From contig NZ_CP129963.1 of assembly GCF_030503615.1 (NCBI RefSeq), positions 186,001 through 250,000 of the forward strand: a stretch of DNA of 64,000 bases. Reading direction: 5' to 3'. A program made the translations under genes and the position numbers. Of the stretch, positions 50,791-60,829 are shown one piece after another. How positions within the stretch are numbered: position 1 is the stretch's first letter; the number at the start of each line of letters is the position of its first letter. The notes below the pieces were generated by a model that was not told the origin of the DNA, did no database searches, and saw only the letters and a program-made list of their open reading frames with translations. Source of the stretch: Sphingobacterium sp. BN32 (GTDB lineage Bacteria > Bacteroidota > Bacteroidia > Sphingobacteriales > Sphingobacteriaceae).

Positions 50791-52176
50791 TCCAAATAAA
50801 GCACTAAACACATCTTCCAGCGTTGCGACTGGGCGAATGGCGATATCGTATTTCTTGGCGTCTAGGCCTTTGGTGTTGTATTTAGAGATGAATATTTGTC
50901 CGAAGCCTAGTTTTTCGGCTTCTTGTATGCGTTGTTCGATTCGATTTACGGCGCGTATCTCACCGGAGAGGCCTACTTCACCGGCGAAGGTGATGTTAGA
51001 GCCTAGGGGGATATCTTGTTGTGAGGAGATGATTGCAGCAACGACGGCGAGGTCAATTGCGGGGTCTTCGACGCGTATTCCGCCGGCAATATTCAGGAAG
51101 ACGTCCTGTGCGCTAAGGCGGAAGCCGAAGCGTTTTTCTAATACAGCCAACAGCATATTCAGGCGTTTGGTATCGAATCCCGTAGAGCTCCTTTGTGGGG
51201 TTCCGTATGCTGAATTAGAAACTAAGGCCTGCACTTCGATCATTAAGGGGCGCATGCCTTCTAACATAGCTGCAACTGCTGTACCGCTCACCTGCTCTTC
51301 GCGTTGCGACAACATGATTTCCGAAGGATTCGAGACCTCACGTAACCCGGAGCCTTGCATCTCGTATATTCCTAGCTCTGATGATGAACCGAAGCGGTTT
51401 TTTACTGCGCGTAGGATTCGGTAGACATGGTTTCTGTCGCCTTCAAATTGCAAGACGGTATCCACCATGTGCTCTAATACCTTTGGGCCCGCGATTGAGC
51501 CATCCTTCGTGATATGGCCCACAATAAACACGGGAGTATTGGTTTCCTTCGCAAAGCGAAGCAGCTCTGCAGTACACTCGCGCACTTGCGATACAGAGCC
51601 CGGCGCTGATTCAATCTGTGCAGAATGTAGCGTCTGTATAGAGTCAATTACCAATAGGTTTGGCTGTACCTGGTCGATCTGTTTAAAGATGTTCTGCATC
51701 GATGTCTCTGTCAGGATGTAGCAGTTCGCATTGGAGGTCTGAACGAGGCGTTCAGCGCGCATCTTTATCTGCTGCTCGCTTTCCTCCCCCGAGATATATA
51801 ATGTTTTCACATGGGAGACCGTAAGGGCTAATTGAAGCATCAAGGTAGATTTACCAATTCCTGGTTCTCCACCGATCAAGACCAGTGAGCCCGGAACAAT
51901 TCCTCCGCCTAAGACGCGGTTGAATTCTTTATCGGGAGTAACGATGCGCTGCTCCTCGGAATAGACAATTTCATGGATGATAGCGGCCTTGTTTGCCCGC
52001 TTCGTATCTGCCTTCGAACTGGCGGTACTCCGCCATTCGGGTACTCGGGAAGAAGATTTCTCAACCACTTCTTCAACAAAAGTATTCCATTGCTTGCAAG
52101 AAGGACATTGTCCTAACCATTTAGGCGAGTCGTATCCACAGGATTGGCAGAAGTATGCCGATTTAGTTTTAGCCAT
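50788..52176 (-). CDS. radA: DNA repair protein RadA
   Basis: 462 residues. N-terminal zinc finger FCQSCGYDSPKWLGQCPSC (about 8-26), RecA-like core with Walker A GGEPGIGKSTL, the RadA-specific KNRFGSSSELG motif and a C-terminal Lon-like domain (NIAGGIRVEDPAIDLAVVAAIISS, FAGEVGLSGEIRAVNRIEQRI). It promotes branch migration in recombination repair. Divergent from the ECF sigma factor gene. Its TAG stop lies within a heptad array. Confidence 0.96.
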   Translation of the reverse strand: MAKTKSAYFCQSCGYDSPKWLGQCPSCKQWNTFVEEVVEKSSSRVPEWRSTASSKADTKRANKAAIIHEIVYSEEQRIVTPDKEFNRVLGGGIVPGSLVLIGGEPGIGKSTLMLQLALTVSHVKTLYISGEESEQQIKMRAERLVQTSNANCYILTETSMQNIFKQIDQVQPNLLVIDSIQTLHSAQIESAPGSVSQVRECTAELLRFAKETNTPVFIVGHITKDGSIAGPKVLEHMVDTVLQFEGDRNHVYRILRAVKNRFGSSSELGIYEMQGSGLREVSNPSEIMLSQREEQVSGTAVAAMLEGMRPLMIEVQALVSNSAYGTPQRSSTGFDTKRLNMLLAVLEKRFGFRLSAQDVFLNIAGGIRVEDPAIDLAVVAAIISSQQDIPLGSNITFAGEVGLSGEIRAVNRIEQRIQEAEKLGFGQIFISKYNTKGLDAKKYDIAIRPVATLEDVFSALFG

Positions 52177-52211
52177 TGAGCTAAATTAAAAAAAGATGAG
52201 TACAAGTTGTA

Positions 52212-52229
52212 ACAATACTGTACTATTGT
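52212..52229. promoter_or_regulatory. Inverted repeat in the radA/sigma divergent promoter region
   Basis: ACAATA (52212-52217), CTGTAC, TATTGT (52224-52229). It sits in the 69-bp gap between the two starts and could be shared by both promoters. Confidence 0.4.
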
Positions 52230-52245
52230 CTACAAATAAGGAAAG

Positions 52246-52752
52246 ATGTATAGTAACCTGGAACAAGAATTTGTGTCGTTGCTGGAGGAAAATCAGAATA
52301 TCCTCCACAAGATCTGCAAGCTGTATACAGTGGATCTTGCCTCGCATCAAGATCTTTTCCAGGAGATGGTCATCCAACTGTGGAAGTCTTACCCGATGTT
52401 CAAAGGGGATTCCAAATTTTCTACCTGGGCATATCGCGTATCCTTGAATACCGCCATATCCCTCTACCGAGGTCGAAAAATAAAGATTACAACAGTCGAC
52501 TGGGATAATTCCTTGGCGAATATTCGATATGAAGAGTATAATACTGAGGAGGAGGAGCGACTGAAGTCGCTGTATGAAGCCGTTCGGCAGTTGAGCGATA
52601 TTGATAAAGCGTTAGTCTATATGTATTTGGAGGATAAAGATTATAGCGAGATATCGGAAACCTTGGGGATCAGCGAGGTGAACGCCAGGGTGAAGATGAA
52701 CAGGATAAAGACCAAATTGAAAAACATGTTGGCAAAACAAAAAATAGCGTAA
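52246..52752 (+). CDS. ECF-type RNA polymerase sigma factor
   Basis: 168 residues. Region 2 reads LYTVDLASHQDLFQEMVIQLWKSYPMFKGDSKFSTWAYRVSLNTAISLYR (the HQDLFQE and FSTWAYR core), and region 4 reads LSDIDKALVYMYLEDKDYSEISETLGISEVNARVKMNRIKTKLKNML. It directs RNA polymerase to a small set of promoters. The next gene starts within its stop (TAATG), which suggests coupled production of a membrane regulator. Confidence 0.92.
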   Translation: MYSNLEQEFVSLLEENQNILHKICKLYTVDLASHQDLFQEMVIQLWKSYPMFKGDSKFSTWAYRVSLNTAISLYRGRKIKITTVDWDNSLANIRYEEYNTEEEERLKSLYEAVRQLSDIDKALVYMYLEDKDYSEISETLGISEVNARVKMNRIKTKLKNMLAKQKIA

Positions 52753-53393
52753 TGGACGAACTGGATTTTTTAAAACAGCATTGGAATAAAGACGAGGATT
52801 TTCCGAAGGTCGATAAAGAGGGGATACGGAAAATGCTGCATAACAGCTCGTCTTCCATCGTCAAGTGGATTTTCTACATCAGTATCATTGAACTGTTGGC
52901 AGGATTCGCTCTAAATTTCCTAGTGCCCTACGATAGCGATGTCGAAACTGATTCGGTCATTGTAAGCACATTGGAAAACGCATTATCTGTCGTTTTCTAC
53001 TTGGTGATTGCCTATTTTATCTACAAGTTCTTTAGCTCATACCGCAGTATCAAGAACACAAGTAATACGAAAGATTTGCTTCGAGACATCATCGAAACAC
53101 GGAAGGCCGTGGATCAATATATCCGATTTAATATTTATTATATCATTACCGTATCTGCGCTTGTTACCGTTACGATGATGATTACGGATGGGATTTTCGA
53201 TAAGCCTTGGGGCAAAGCGATATTTTATGTGCTGGGGATCAGTATTTTCATGGTCATCGCCATAGCGATCCTGCTGGGTCTTGTGAAATTCTATTACAAA
53301 GTCGTCTACCGTCGTTTAGTGAACAAATTGAATAAAAACTACGAACAACTAGTACAGCTAGACGAGCAGGAGGAAGTTCCTACGATTGAATAA
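52752..53393 (+). CDS. Membrane protein coupled to the ECF sigma factor, candidate anti-sigma factor
   Basis: 213 residues. About 35 polar residues (MDELDFLKQHWNKDEDFPKVDKEGIRKMLHNSSSS) precede four hydrophobic segments (about 36-56, 74-96, 126-146 and 154-180), with a charged loop at about 97-125 and an acidic C-terminal tail. The start overlaps the sigma factor stop by 1 nt. It has none of the FecR, RseA or zinc-binding anti-sigma motifs I can recognise. Similar gene pairs are common in Bacteroidota. The regulatory role is inferred only from position. Confidence 0.7.
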   Translation: MDELDFLKQHWNKDEDFPKVDKEGIRKMLHNSSSSIVKWIFYISIIELLAGFALNFLVPYDSDVETDSVIVSTLENALSVVFYLVIAYFIYKFFSSYRSIKNTSNTKDLLRDIIETRKAVDQYIRFNIYYIITVSALVTVTMMITDGIFDKPWGKAIFYVLGISIFMVIAIAILLGLVKFYYKVVYRRLVNKLNKNYEQLVQLDEQEEVPTIE

Positions 53394-53434
53394 TAGCGGA
53401 AGTTTATAATCCCTGGATCATTATCCGAGTGTTC

Positions 53435-54601
53435 TTACTTCCTGTTATTTTCGTTTTCTTTTAAGATTCTCAGGAAGTTTAACCCCATTATTTTCGCAAC
53501 ATCCGCTTGGCTATAGCCCTTTTCTAATAAAGCCTGTGTAAGGACTGGAAATTTTGAGACATCTTCCAGCTGTTGCGGTGCGGAAGTAATCCCATCGAAA
53601 TCAGATCCGATGGCAACATGGTCAATTCCCACTTTAGAAACTAGATAATCGATATGCTTCAAGACCGTTTCAAAGGGAGCGTCGGCTTTATGTTTTAAGG
53701 CTTTTGGCAATTTGCTATACATCTTGTCTACTGATAATTTAGTATCTGCAGCCTCTTTGAAGTGCGACTTATAAAGGCTTTTCACTCGGCCTCTGTATTT
53801 GGAATCTAAAAATTCCGAATAGAAATTAACACCAATTACTCCGCCGTTTTCTTTCAATGCTTCGAGTTGCTTATCATCTAAGTTGCGATAATGCGGTGTC
53901 AGGGCAGCGGCATTGCTATGCGATACGAGAATCGGTTTAGTAGATATTCGCAATACATCATAGAACGTCTGTTTTCCAGCATGCGATAGGTCGACCATCA
54001 TTCCTAATTCGTTCATCCGCTTGATGATTGCTTCTCCCTGCTTGTTCAGGCCTTTGTTTTTTGAGCCTTTGGTTTTTACTTCAATGGCGGCAGCAGTCGC
54101 CCAAGGTAGGTTGTAGTTCCAAGTGAGGGTGAGGTATCTTGCTCCGCGATCGTATAATTTTTCTAGATTGGGAATACTGCTTTCAATCATATTTCCGCCT
54201 TCGATCCCAATTAGCGCTGCGATTTTACCTGATTTCTGTATGCGTTCAATATCAGCACTGCTTTTTGCGAGTTCAATTTTGCCAGGATTCTTCTTGATCA
54301 ATGCTTCCAGCGCGTCTATCTGATCGTTCGCATGCTTAAAGGCATTCTTCTGATATTTCTTGTCATCCGACCAAACCGCGAATACTTGCACATCTACACC
54401 GCCTTCTTTCAGCCTTGGCAGATCGGTATGCCCCGATTTGATCCGGTTGCTGATGTCTTTCCCCGGCAAGATACTTTCGATCAACACGTCGTTATGACCA
54501 TCAATGACCAACAGGTCTTGATGAATCTTTTTATAGTCTTGTGCATACAGCGAAAGGCTCATGGCAGCGACGATAGTGCTAAGTATAAATTGCTTTTTCA
54601 T
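53435..54601 (-). CDS. Membrane dipeptidase (M19, renal dipeptidase family)
   Basis: 388 residues with a signal peptide ending LSLYAQ. The M19 metal ligands are visible: VIDGHNDVL (His-x-Asp), LIGIEGGNMIE (Glu), LVSHSNAAAL and IGSDFDGI. It cleaves dipeptides outside the cytoplasm, including those with a D-residue. The ATG overlaps the stop of the upstream beta-lactamase-fold gene by 1 nt (TAATG), so the pair is co-translated and may act together on wall or D-amino acid peptides. Confidence 0.93.
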   Translation of the reverse strand: MKKQFILSTIVAAMSLSLYAQDYKKIHQDLLVIDGHNDVLIESILPGKDISNRIKSGHTDLPRLKEGGVDVQVFAVWSDDKKYQKNAFKHANDQIDALEALIKKNPGKIELAKSSADIERIQKSGKIAALIGIEGGNMIESSIPNLEKLYDRGARYLTLTWNYNLPWATAAAIEVKTKGSKNKGLNKQGEAIIKRMNELGMMVDLSHAGKQTFYDVLRISTKPILVSHSNAAALTPHYRNLDDKQLEALKENGGVIGVNFYSEFLDSKYRGRVKSLYKSHFKEAADTKLSVDKMYSKLPKALKHKADAPFETVLKHIDYLVSKVGIDHVAIGSDFDGITSAPQQLEDVSKFPVLTQALLEKGYSQADVAKIMGLNFLRILKENENNRK

Positions 54602-56331
54602 TATTTAGCGTTATTGATAGTTTCGTAGATCACATCTTGAATGCGGCTACGGATGTTCAAATCCCCTAATTTAGAACTTACCTGCGGATGTACACGGTTC
54701 GATAGGAAGATATAAACCAATTGGTTTCGTGGGTCGATCCATATACATGTTCCGGTATATCCGGTATGTCCATAAACAGACTCATTAGCTAGTTTGGATG
54801 GGTAATCTGCTCCGGGCTTTGGATCGTAACGATCGAAACCTAATCCTCGGCGAGAGGTAGCGGACTGTTTGGAAGTGAATAAATCAATTGTTTCGGATTT
54901 ATAGAATTGCACACCGCCATAGGTTCCACGGTTCAACAACAACTGTCCATAGATAGCAAGATCATTGGCCGTAGAGAAGAGACCAGCATGTCCAGCGACT
55001 CCACCTGCCATTGCTGCGCCCTCGTCGTGGACAAATCCTTGCAAGAGCGTTTTCCGGAATACCGTATCGTTTTGCGTAGGGACAATTCTATTGCGATCAA
55101 AGCGGTTTCTAGGAAGATAGCCCGCAGTTTTCATCCCGATCTTTTTGTAAAGGATTTTCTGCACATAGTCCTGCATAGGAACGGAGGTTTCATGCTCCGA
55201 AACTTCCTTCATCACATACATGCTGATGTCCGAATAGACATATTTTCCAATCGGCTTTACCGGCGAGTTTAACATCTCCGGCCACATGACATCCTGATAG
55301 TAATTGGTTTTCAAGTAGGCATTATCCGCAACTTGTACCTGGTGGTTCGCGTCTTTCGTTCGTTGCAAGTCTCCAGGTTTTAGCTCCTTGTAAAACGGTA
55401 TAAAGGGCGTAAAGCCTGCCTCATGCAGCAGGACTGTACGTAAAGTAATATTCGCCTTGTTAGTTTCTTTTGCTTGCCATAAGTAATGCCCCATCGTGCT
55501 GTCCAAGTTGATGATGTTTTTCTCTTGCAGATACATGACAACAGGCGTTGTTCCCGCGATCTTACTGATAGATGCAAGGTCAAAGATGTCACTGATGCGG
55601 GTTACTTGTTTTTTCTCGTAGGTATGATGGCCGTAGGCTTTCTCAAAGATTACCTGACCATCTATAACCGCCATCACGACCATCCCTGGTGCCGCTCGTT
55701 GATCGATGGCTTCCTTAGCAATTGCGTCAATGCGTTGTCCCATTTTCTTAAGATCCATATCCGAGCGCATCCCTCGGTTATATTGCAGGCGGGTCTGTTC
55801 AGTCTTTATCGTCCCTTGCGTAATGCCTAGCCCCCCGAAAATGGACATCGCCGCGTACTCCTGCGCCTGATTGCCATTCTCCGCAGTACGAACCAAGCTC
55901 GTAAACTTGCGTAATTGCTGTGGGGTAACACTTAGATTGGTGAAGTCGTAATCTGTACCAAATTGGCATAGGATAACATTTTTATTGTTGACCGCAGACT
56001 GGATCAACATCGCTAATTGCCCGGGATGAAGTTCACTAGCTGTTCCTGCAACAATGATCGTATTGTAGTATTTGGTCTTTTCGTCGTATTGCTGAAAATC
56101 AAAAACCTGAACGTCTGCATAGCGCTCAAGCTGATCAATAAAGGGTTGGTATTTATTGTTATTCGGCGTTACGACAGCAATTTTATATTGGTCAAGGCTT
56201 TTTAAGGGAATGACATGATTGATATTGCTTTCTAATCTTGTTTTGTTCTCTACAGTTTGTTTATACTGAGCATTAGAAACTTGCGCTTGAAGGATCAGCG
56301 CTAGGAATGCGATGCCAATGGTACGAATCAT
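54601..56331 (-). CDS. Beta-lactamase-fold serine hydrolase with N-terminal GH3 C-domain-like region
   Basis: 576 residues from ATG 56331 (MIRTIGIAFLALILQAQVSNAQ, a signal peptide). The open frame extends 79 codons further but that part overlaps the divergent xseA region and has no family match. Residues about 45-190 (YKIAVVTPNNNKYQPFIDQLERY, NTIIVAGTASELHPGQ) resemble the domain that links GH3 barrels to hydrolases in Bacteroidota fusions. The rest is a class C-type fold: SISK nucleophile motif, YSD and HTG. It is likely a D-aminopeptidase or esterase rather than an antibiotic-resistance enzyme. Confidence 0.85.
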   Translation of the reverse strand: MIRTIGIAFLALILQAQVSNAQYKQTVENKTRLESNINHVIPLKSLDQYKIAVVTPNNNKYQPFIDQLERYADVQVFDFQQYDEKTKYYNTIIVAGTASELHPGQLAMLIQSAVNNKNVILCQFGTDYDFTNLSVTPQQLRKFTSLVRTAENGNQAQEYAAMSIFGGLGITQGTIKTEQTRLQYNRGMRSDMDLKKMGQRIDAIAKEAIDQRAAPGMVVMAVIDGQVIFEKAYGHHTYEKKQVTRISDIFDLASISKIAGTTPVVMYLQEKNIINLDSTMGHYLWQAKETNKANITLRTVLLHEAGFTPFIPFYKELKPGDLQRTKDANHQVQVADNAYLKTNYYQDVMWPEMLNSPVKPIGKYVYSDISMYVMKEVSEHETSVPMQDYVQKILYKKIGMKTAGYLPRNRFDRNRIVPTQNDTVFRKTLLQGFVHDEGAAMAGGVAGHAGLFSTANDLAIYGQLLLNRGTYGGVQFYKSETIDLFTSKQSATSRRGLGFDRYDPKPGADYPSKLANESVYGHTGYTGTCIWIDPRNQLVYIFLSNRVHPQVSSKLGDLNIRSRIQDVIYETINNAK

Positions 56332-56408
56332 ACGTTGATGTTGGTTTATACTTGTAAATGTACTAATAAAACGCACAAACGTGCAGCGCTGCGCTGTAAT
56401 AAATTCAG

Positions 56409-56416
56409 TATATTTG
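56409..56416 (+). promoter_or_regulatory. Putative -7 box TATATTTG directly before xseA
   Basis: TATATTTG ends 5 nt before the ATG at 56422, which would give a leaderless or nearly leaderless transcript. Confidence 0.45.
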
Positions 56417-56421
56417 ATTGT

Positions 56422-57690
56422 ATGCCCGAATCTGTAGACAATAAAACGGTTTTCACACTGCTTGAAGTTTCCCGAAGTATCCAGAAAACAATTGCCGAAA
56501 GGTATAAAAGTTTGTACTGGATTAAAGCGGAGATGAACAAGTTGAACCATTATACCCATTCTGGACACTGCTATCCCGAGTTATTGGAGAAGAAGGATGG
56601 CCGTGTAGTGGCCGAGATGCGTTCTATCCTGTGGAAGACAGATTACCAACGCATAAATCGGCAGTTTATAGAGCTCTTGGGCGAGCCCCTACGCGAGGGG
56701 ATTACGATTCTGATGCAAGCAGGCATTTCCTACGATCCGCTTTATGGCTTCAGTTTAAAGATTGTGGATATCGATCCGACCTTTGTGCTGGGGGAGTTAG
56801 AGCGCGAGAAGAAAGAGTCGATACGGCTTTTGAAAGAAGAAGGGCTCTATGAGGCTAATAAGCGACTTCCTTTCCCATTAATTCCAAAGCGCTTGGCGAT
56901 TATTTCTGTGGAAACCAGCAAAGGGCTTTCTGACTTCTTCAAAATCATAAACGGCAATCCTTGGGGCTATAAAATAGAGACTACCTTATATCCCGCCTTA
57001 CTGCAAGGGGATAAATCGATTGCATCGATCATTAACCAACTCAGTAATATTGCGGAGAAGATTGAACAGTTTGATGCGGTTGCAATCATTCGTGGCGGAG
57101 GCGGCGAGGTCGGATTGAGCTCGTATAACAATTATCTTTTAGCGAAGTCGATCGCGATGTTCCCTATTCCTGTGCTAACGGGCATTGGGCATTCTACCAA
57201 CGAAACGGTCAGTGAGATGGTCGCCTTCAAGAATGCGATTACTCCAAGCGAGTTAGCGGATTTTCTTTTGCAAAAGTTTCACAACTTTTCCATCCCTATG
57301 GATCAGGCACAGGAACGTCTGTTACGAGCGGTTAAGGAGCAGTTTGCGCAAGAAGAACAACAGCTCAAGCAACTGGCGCAGGCAATCTCTTGGAATAGCA
57401 AGTCAGTATTTCTAACGGAACGCAATAAACTGAACCAATTGATGCTGCATACACAAATGTACAGCAAGCAGCAGTTTAAGGATGAAAAATCTAAATTGAT
57501 TCATGTGGAACAATTGCTAGGTTTGTTGAGTCCAATACATATTCTAAAGCGAGGATTTAGTATTGTTCGGATGAATGGAAAGGCTGTTCATCAAATAGAT
57601 CAAGTGAGTGTAGGCGATTTATTGGAAATTCAAGTAGAAGATGGAACAATACAATCCCAAGTAGTTAACAAAGAAGAACATGGAAAATAA
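56422..57690 (+). CDS. xseA: Exodeoxyribonuclease VII large subunit
   Basis: 422 residues from ATG 56422 (MPESVDNKTVFTLLEVSRSIQK); the frame extends to 56335, but that lies before the promoter box. An N-terminal OB-fold (YWIKAEMNKLNHYTHSGHCYPELLEK) is followed by the nuclease core with VAIIRGGGGEVGLSSYNN and GIGHSTNETVSEMVAFKNAITPSE. A helical region and a C-terminal beta segment (LSPIHILKRGFSIVRMNGKAVH) complete it. It degrades single-stranded DNA together with XseB, whose gene overlaps its end by 11 nt. Confidence 0.95.
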   Translation: MPESVDNKTVFTLLEVSRSIQKTIAERYKSLYWIKAEMNKLNHYTHSGHCYPELLEKKDGRVVAEMRSILWKTDYQRINRQFIELLGEPLREGITILMQAGISYDPLYGFSLKIVDIDPTFVLGELEREKKESIRLLKEEGLYEANKRLPFPLIPKRLAIISVETSKGLSDFFKIINGNPWGYKIETTLYPALLQGDKSIASIINQLSNIAEKIEQFDAVAIIRGGGGEVGLSSYNNYLLAKSIAMFPIPVLTGIGHSTNETVSEMVAFKNAITPSELADFLLQKFHNFSIPMDQAQERLLRAVKEQFAQEEQQLKQLAQAISWNSKSVFLTERNKLNQLMLHTQMYSKQQFKDEKSKLIHVEQLLGLLSPIHILKRGFSIVRMNGKAVHQIDQVSVGDLLEIQVEDGTIQSQVVNKEEHGK

Positions 57691-57898
57691 ATATACCTAT
57701 CAAGACGCTTTTTTGGAGTTGCAACAAATTGTTGCGGATATTGAAGACGGTGAAGTTTCTGTCGACGAGCTGACCTCGAAGATTTCAAGAGCATCCGAGT
57801 TATTGGCCATCTGCAAGGCAAAACTAACAGCATCCGAGAAGGAAGTAGAAAAACTGCTGGAGAAGTTGGATAGCGCTTCTGATGCGCAAGCCGAGTAA
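57680..57898 (+). CDS. xseB: Exodeoxyribonuclease VII small subunit
   Basis: 72 residues: YTYQDAFLELQQIVADIEDGEVSVDELTSKISRASELLAICKAKL, the standard helical-hairpin XseB pattern. It overlaps xseA by 11 nt. Several XseB chains bind along the XseA helical region. Confidence 0.93.
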   Translation: MENKYTYQDAFLELQQIVADIEDGEVSVDELTSKISRASELLAICKAKLTASEKEVEKLLEKLDSASDAQAE

Positions 57899-57998
57899 TC
57901 CGACGAACCACATTCCCATATTTCAAGATTAATGTAATTCCTGCGTTGCATTTTCAATTTTGTTGATGCTAACAGTCGGTGTTTTGTAGAGTTTTCCA

Positions 57999-58006
57999 TA
58001 ACTTTG
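57999..58006 (+). promoter_or_regulatory. Putative -7 box TAACTTTG directly before uvrA
   Basis: TAACTTTG ends 6 nt before the ATG at 58013, the same arrangement as at truA and xseA. Confidence 0.45.
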
Positions 58007-58012
58007 ATAGTT

Positions 58013-60814
58013 ATGCAAGAACGTGCAAATCATACTCCAAAGTCACACATTCAAATCAAAGGTGCTCGGGTTAATAATCTTAAGAACATCGATGTTGACA
58101 TCCCAAAAAACAAGCTTATTGTTATCACCGGTATGTCAGGGTCGGGGAAATCCTCATTAGCATTCGATACCCTTTACGCCGAAGGACAGCGTAGATATGT
58201 GGAAAGCTTATCCTCCTACGCGCGACAGTTTATGGGCCGTATGAATAAACCTGATGTAGACTACATTAAAGGTATTGCACCGGCTATTGCTATCGAGCAA
58301 AAGGTGATCTCCAGCAATCCGCGCTCTACAGTCGGGACATCGACCGAAATCTATGATTACCTAAAACTTCTTTATGCTCGTATTGGGCGTACAATTTCGC
58401 CTGTTTCAGGACAGGAAGTAAAGAAAGACTCCGTATCCTCTATCGTCTATAAACTATTATCCTTCGAAGATGATACCACGATCACGATCTACAGCGCGCT
58501 GATTCCCTCCAATAATAGGAAGCTGAAGGAAGAGCTTTCCTTATTGCTTCAAAAGGGATTCACCCGCATAAAATATCAGGGAGCAATCAAAAAGATTGAA
58601 TCCATCATCGAGGACAAGGAAATTGCGAATGCAAGTTTCAAAGAAGGCGATATCTTTATCGTGATCGACCGGGTCGTGCTCGACCATTCTGATGACACGA
58701 TCAATCGTTTAGCAGATTCCATCCAAACAGCCTATTTCGAAGGAAAAGGGGAATGTGACATCGAAGTTGCCGATGAGACCTTCCATTTCTCGGACAAATT
58801 TGAACTCGACGGCATGGTATTCGAAGAACCAACACCCAACTTTTTCAGCTTCAACAACCCCTATGGGGCCTGTAGGCGCTGCGAGGGCTATGGGAAGGTA
58901 ATAGGCATTGACCCGGATCTGGTTATTCCGGATAAAAGTCGCTCGGTATTCGATGGTGCTATCGCTCCTTGGCGTGGCGAGAAGATGGGCGCATGGTTAG
59001 ATAAGCTTGTGCGATCAGCAATTAAGTTTGATTTCCCAATCCATAGAGATTATAGCGAGCTGACCAAGGCGCAGCAAGAATTGCTTTGGACAGGCAACAA
59101 ATACTTCCGCGGACTGAATGATTTCTTTGCCGAACTGGAAGAACAGACCTATAAAATCCAATACCGCGTTATGCTATCCCGCTATCGCGGAAAAACAGAT
59201 TGCCCAGACTGTAAAGGAACGCGCCTGCGAAAAGACGCTTCTTATGTCAAGGTCAATGGATATTCTATAACCGATATCGTTCTGTTGCCGTTAGATAAAG
59301 CCTTTGAGCTGTTCAGCAACCTGGAGCTTACAGAAAACGAAGCTATTATTGCCAAGCGATTATTGGCCGAGATTGTCAACCGCCTTCAATTTCTTTGCGA
59401 TGTGGGCTTGAGCTATCTGACGCTGAACCGCCTAAGCAATAGCTTATCCGGTGGTGAATCGCAACGTATCAACCTGGCAACTTCACTAGGAAGCTCACTA
59501 GTTGGGTCCATCTATGTACTCGATGAGCCGAGCATTGGCTTGCACCCACGGGATACACAACGCCTAATCTCTGTCCTAAAATCGCTCCGCGATGCCGGCA
59601 ATACGGTTATTGTCGTAGAGCATGAGCAAGAGATGATGGAAGCCGCAGACTACTTAATCGATATTGGACCCGAAGCCGGTATACATGGCGGTGAACTCGT
59701 CTTCGCGGGAACTTACGATCAAATTATCAAAGATAAAGACAGTTTAACAGGACAGTACCTGAGCGGCGAGCTTAGCATACCTGTTCCGAAACGCCGAAGA
59801 AAATGGGCGGATTATATCCGTATCAAAGGCGCTAGAGAAAACAACCTGCAGAACGTAACGGTTGACTTCCCGCTGCATGTCTTTACCGTGGTATCCGGCG
59901 TGTCTGGGTCGGGTAAAACATCCTTGGTGAAGCGCATTCTATACCCGGCATTGCAGAAAGCATTAGGCAGCTATTCCGGCGAACAAACGGGAATATTCGA
60001 TGGAATCGAAGGCTCTATTGATTTGGTAGAACAAATTGAAATGGTCGATCAGAACCCGATTGGTCGCTCTACGCGTTCCAATCCCGTAACCTATGTAAAA
60101 GCATGGGACGAAGTCCGTGCTTTATATTCGAGCCTGCCGGCAGCGAAAGCAAATGGCTTGAAACCTGCAGCATTCTCCTTCAACGTGGAAGGCGGCCGAT
60201 GTGAAATGTGTCAGGGAGAAGGCGTGGTGAAGATCGAGATGCAGTTTATGGCAGACATTATTCTTCCATGTGAAGCCTGTGGCGGCAAACGTTTTAAGCA
60301 ACATGTATTGGATGTAACCTACAAAGAGAAGTCGGTTTCTGATATCCTCGAGCTAAGTGTAGATGAAGCCATCAGCTTCTTCGCAGACCAACCTAAGATA
60401 TTAAATAAGCTTGGCCCATTACAAGAGGTAGGCCTAGGTTATGTTAAGCTTGGACAATCCTCCAGCACCTTGTCAGGTGGTGAGGCACAACGTATTAAAT
60501 TAGCATCCTTCCTGATCAAAGGAAATAATCAGAAGAAAACCCTCTTCATATTCGATGAGCCGACTACAGGGCTTCATTTCCATGATATCGAAAAACTCTT
60601 AAAAGCGTTCAACGCCCTTATCGAGCAGGGCAATAGTGTCTTGGTTATCGAGCATAACCTGGATATGATTAAGTCTGCCGACTGGGTTATCGATATTGGT
60701 CCGGAAGGTGGAAATAATGGAGGTAAGGTCGTGTTTGCCGGAACACCGGAAAATCTGGTGAAGGCTGATGATTCCTACACCGGAAAATACTTACTACGTC
60801 ACCTAAATTCTTAA
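58013..60814 (+). CDS. uvrA: Excinuclease ABC subunit A
   Basis: 933 residues from ATG 58013 (a TTG at 58004 overlaps the promoter box). Two ABC ATPase modules: [14 protein letters not shown] with [13 protein letters not shown] and [11 protein letters not shown] in the first, [13 protein letters not shown] with [13 protein letters not shown] and [11 protein letters not shown] in the second. Zinc modules read [17 protein letters not shown] and [10 protein letters not shown]...CEACGGKR. It finds bulky DNA lesions and loads UvrB. pafA follows by 15 bp. Confidence 0.97.
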   Translation: MQERANHTPKSHIQIKGARVNNLKNIDVDIPKNKLIVITGMSGSGKSSLAFDTLYAEGQRRYVESLSSYARQFMGRMNKPDVDYIKGIAPAIAIEQKVISSNPRSTVGTSTEIYDYLKLLYARIGRTISPVSGQEVKKDSVSSIVYKLLSFEDDTTITIYSALIPSNNRKLKEELSLLLQKGFTRIKYQGAIKKIESIIEDKEIANASFKEGDIFIVIDRVVLDHSDDTINRLADSIQTAYFEGKGECDIEVADETFHFSDKFELDGMVFEEPTPNFFSFNNPYGACRRCEGYGKVIGIDPDLVIPDKSRSVFDGAIAPWRGEKMGAWLDKLVRSAIKFDFPIHRDYSELTKAQQELLWTGNKYFRGLNDFFAELEEQTYKIQYRVMLSRYRGKTDCPDCKGTRLRKDASYVKVNGYSITDIVLLPLDKAFELFSNLELTENEAIIAKRLLAEIVNRLQFLCDVGLSYLTLNRLSNSLSGGESQRINLATSLGSSLVGSIYVLDEPSIGLHPRDTQRLISVLKSLRDAGNTVIVVEHEQEMMEAADYLIDIGPEAGIHGGELVFAGTYDQIIKDKDSLTGQYLSGELSIPVPKRRRKWADYIRIKGARENNLQNVTVDFPLHVFTVVSGVSGSGKTSLVKRILYPALQKALGSYSGEQTGIFDGIEGSIDLVEQIEMVDQNPIGRSTRSNPVTYVKAWDEVRALYSSLPAAKANGLKPAAFSFNVEGGRCEMCQGEGVVKIEMQFMADIILPCEACGGKRFKQHVLDVTYKEKSVSDILELSVDEAISFFADQPKILNKLGPLQEVGLGYVKLGQSSSTLSGGEAQRIKLASFLIKGNNQKKTLFIFDEPTTGLHFHDIEKLLKAFNALIEQGNSVLVIEHNLDMIKSADWVIDIGPEGGNNGGKVVFAGTPENLVKADDSYTGKYLLRHLNS

Positions 60815-60829
60815 AATAAATCAAGTACT

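Noticed and set aside
50837..51424. 195-codon plus-strand open frame inside radA
   Set aside because: It mirrors radA on the opposite strand; codon pattern and composition fit a shadow.
56332..56568. 79-codon N-terminal extension of the beta-lactamase-fold protein
   Set aside because: It overlaps the divergent xseA 5' region and lacks family similarity; a clear signal peptide begins at ATG 56331.
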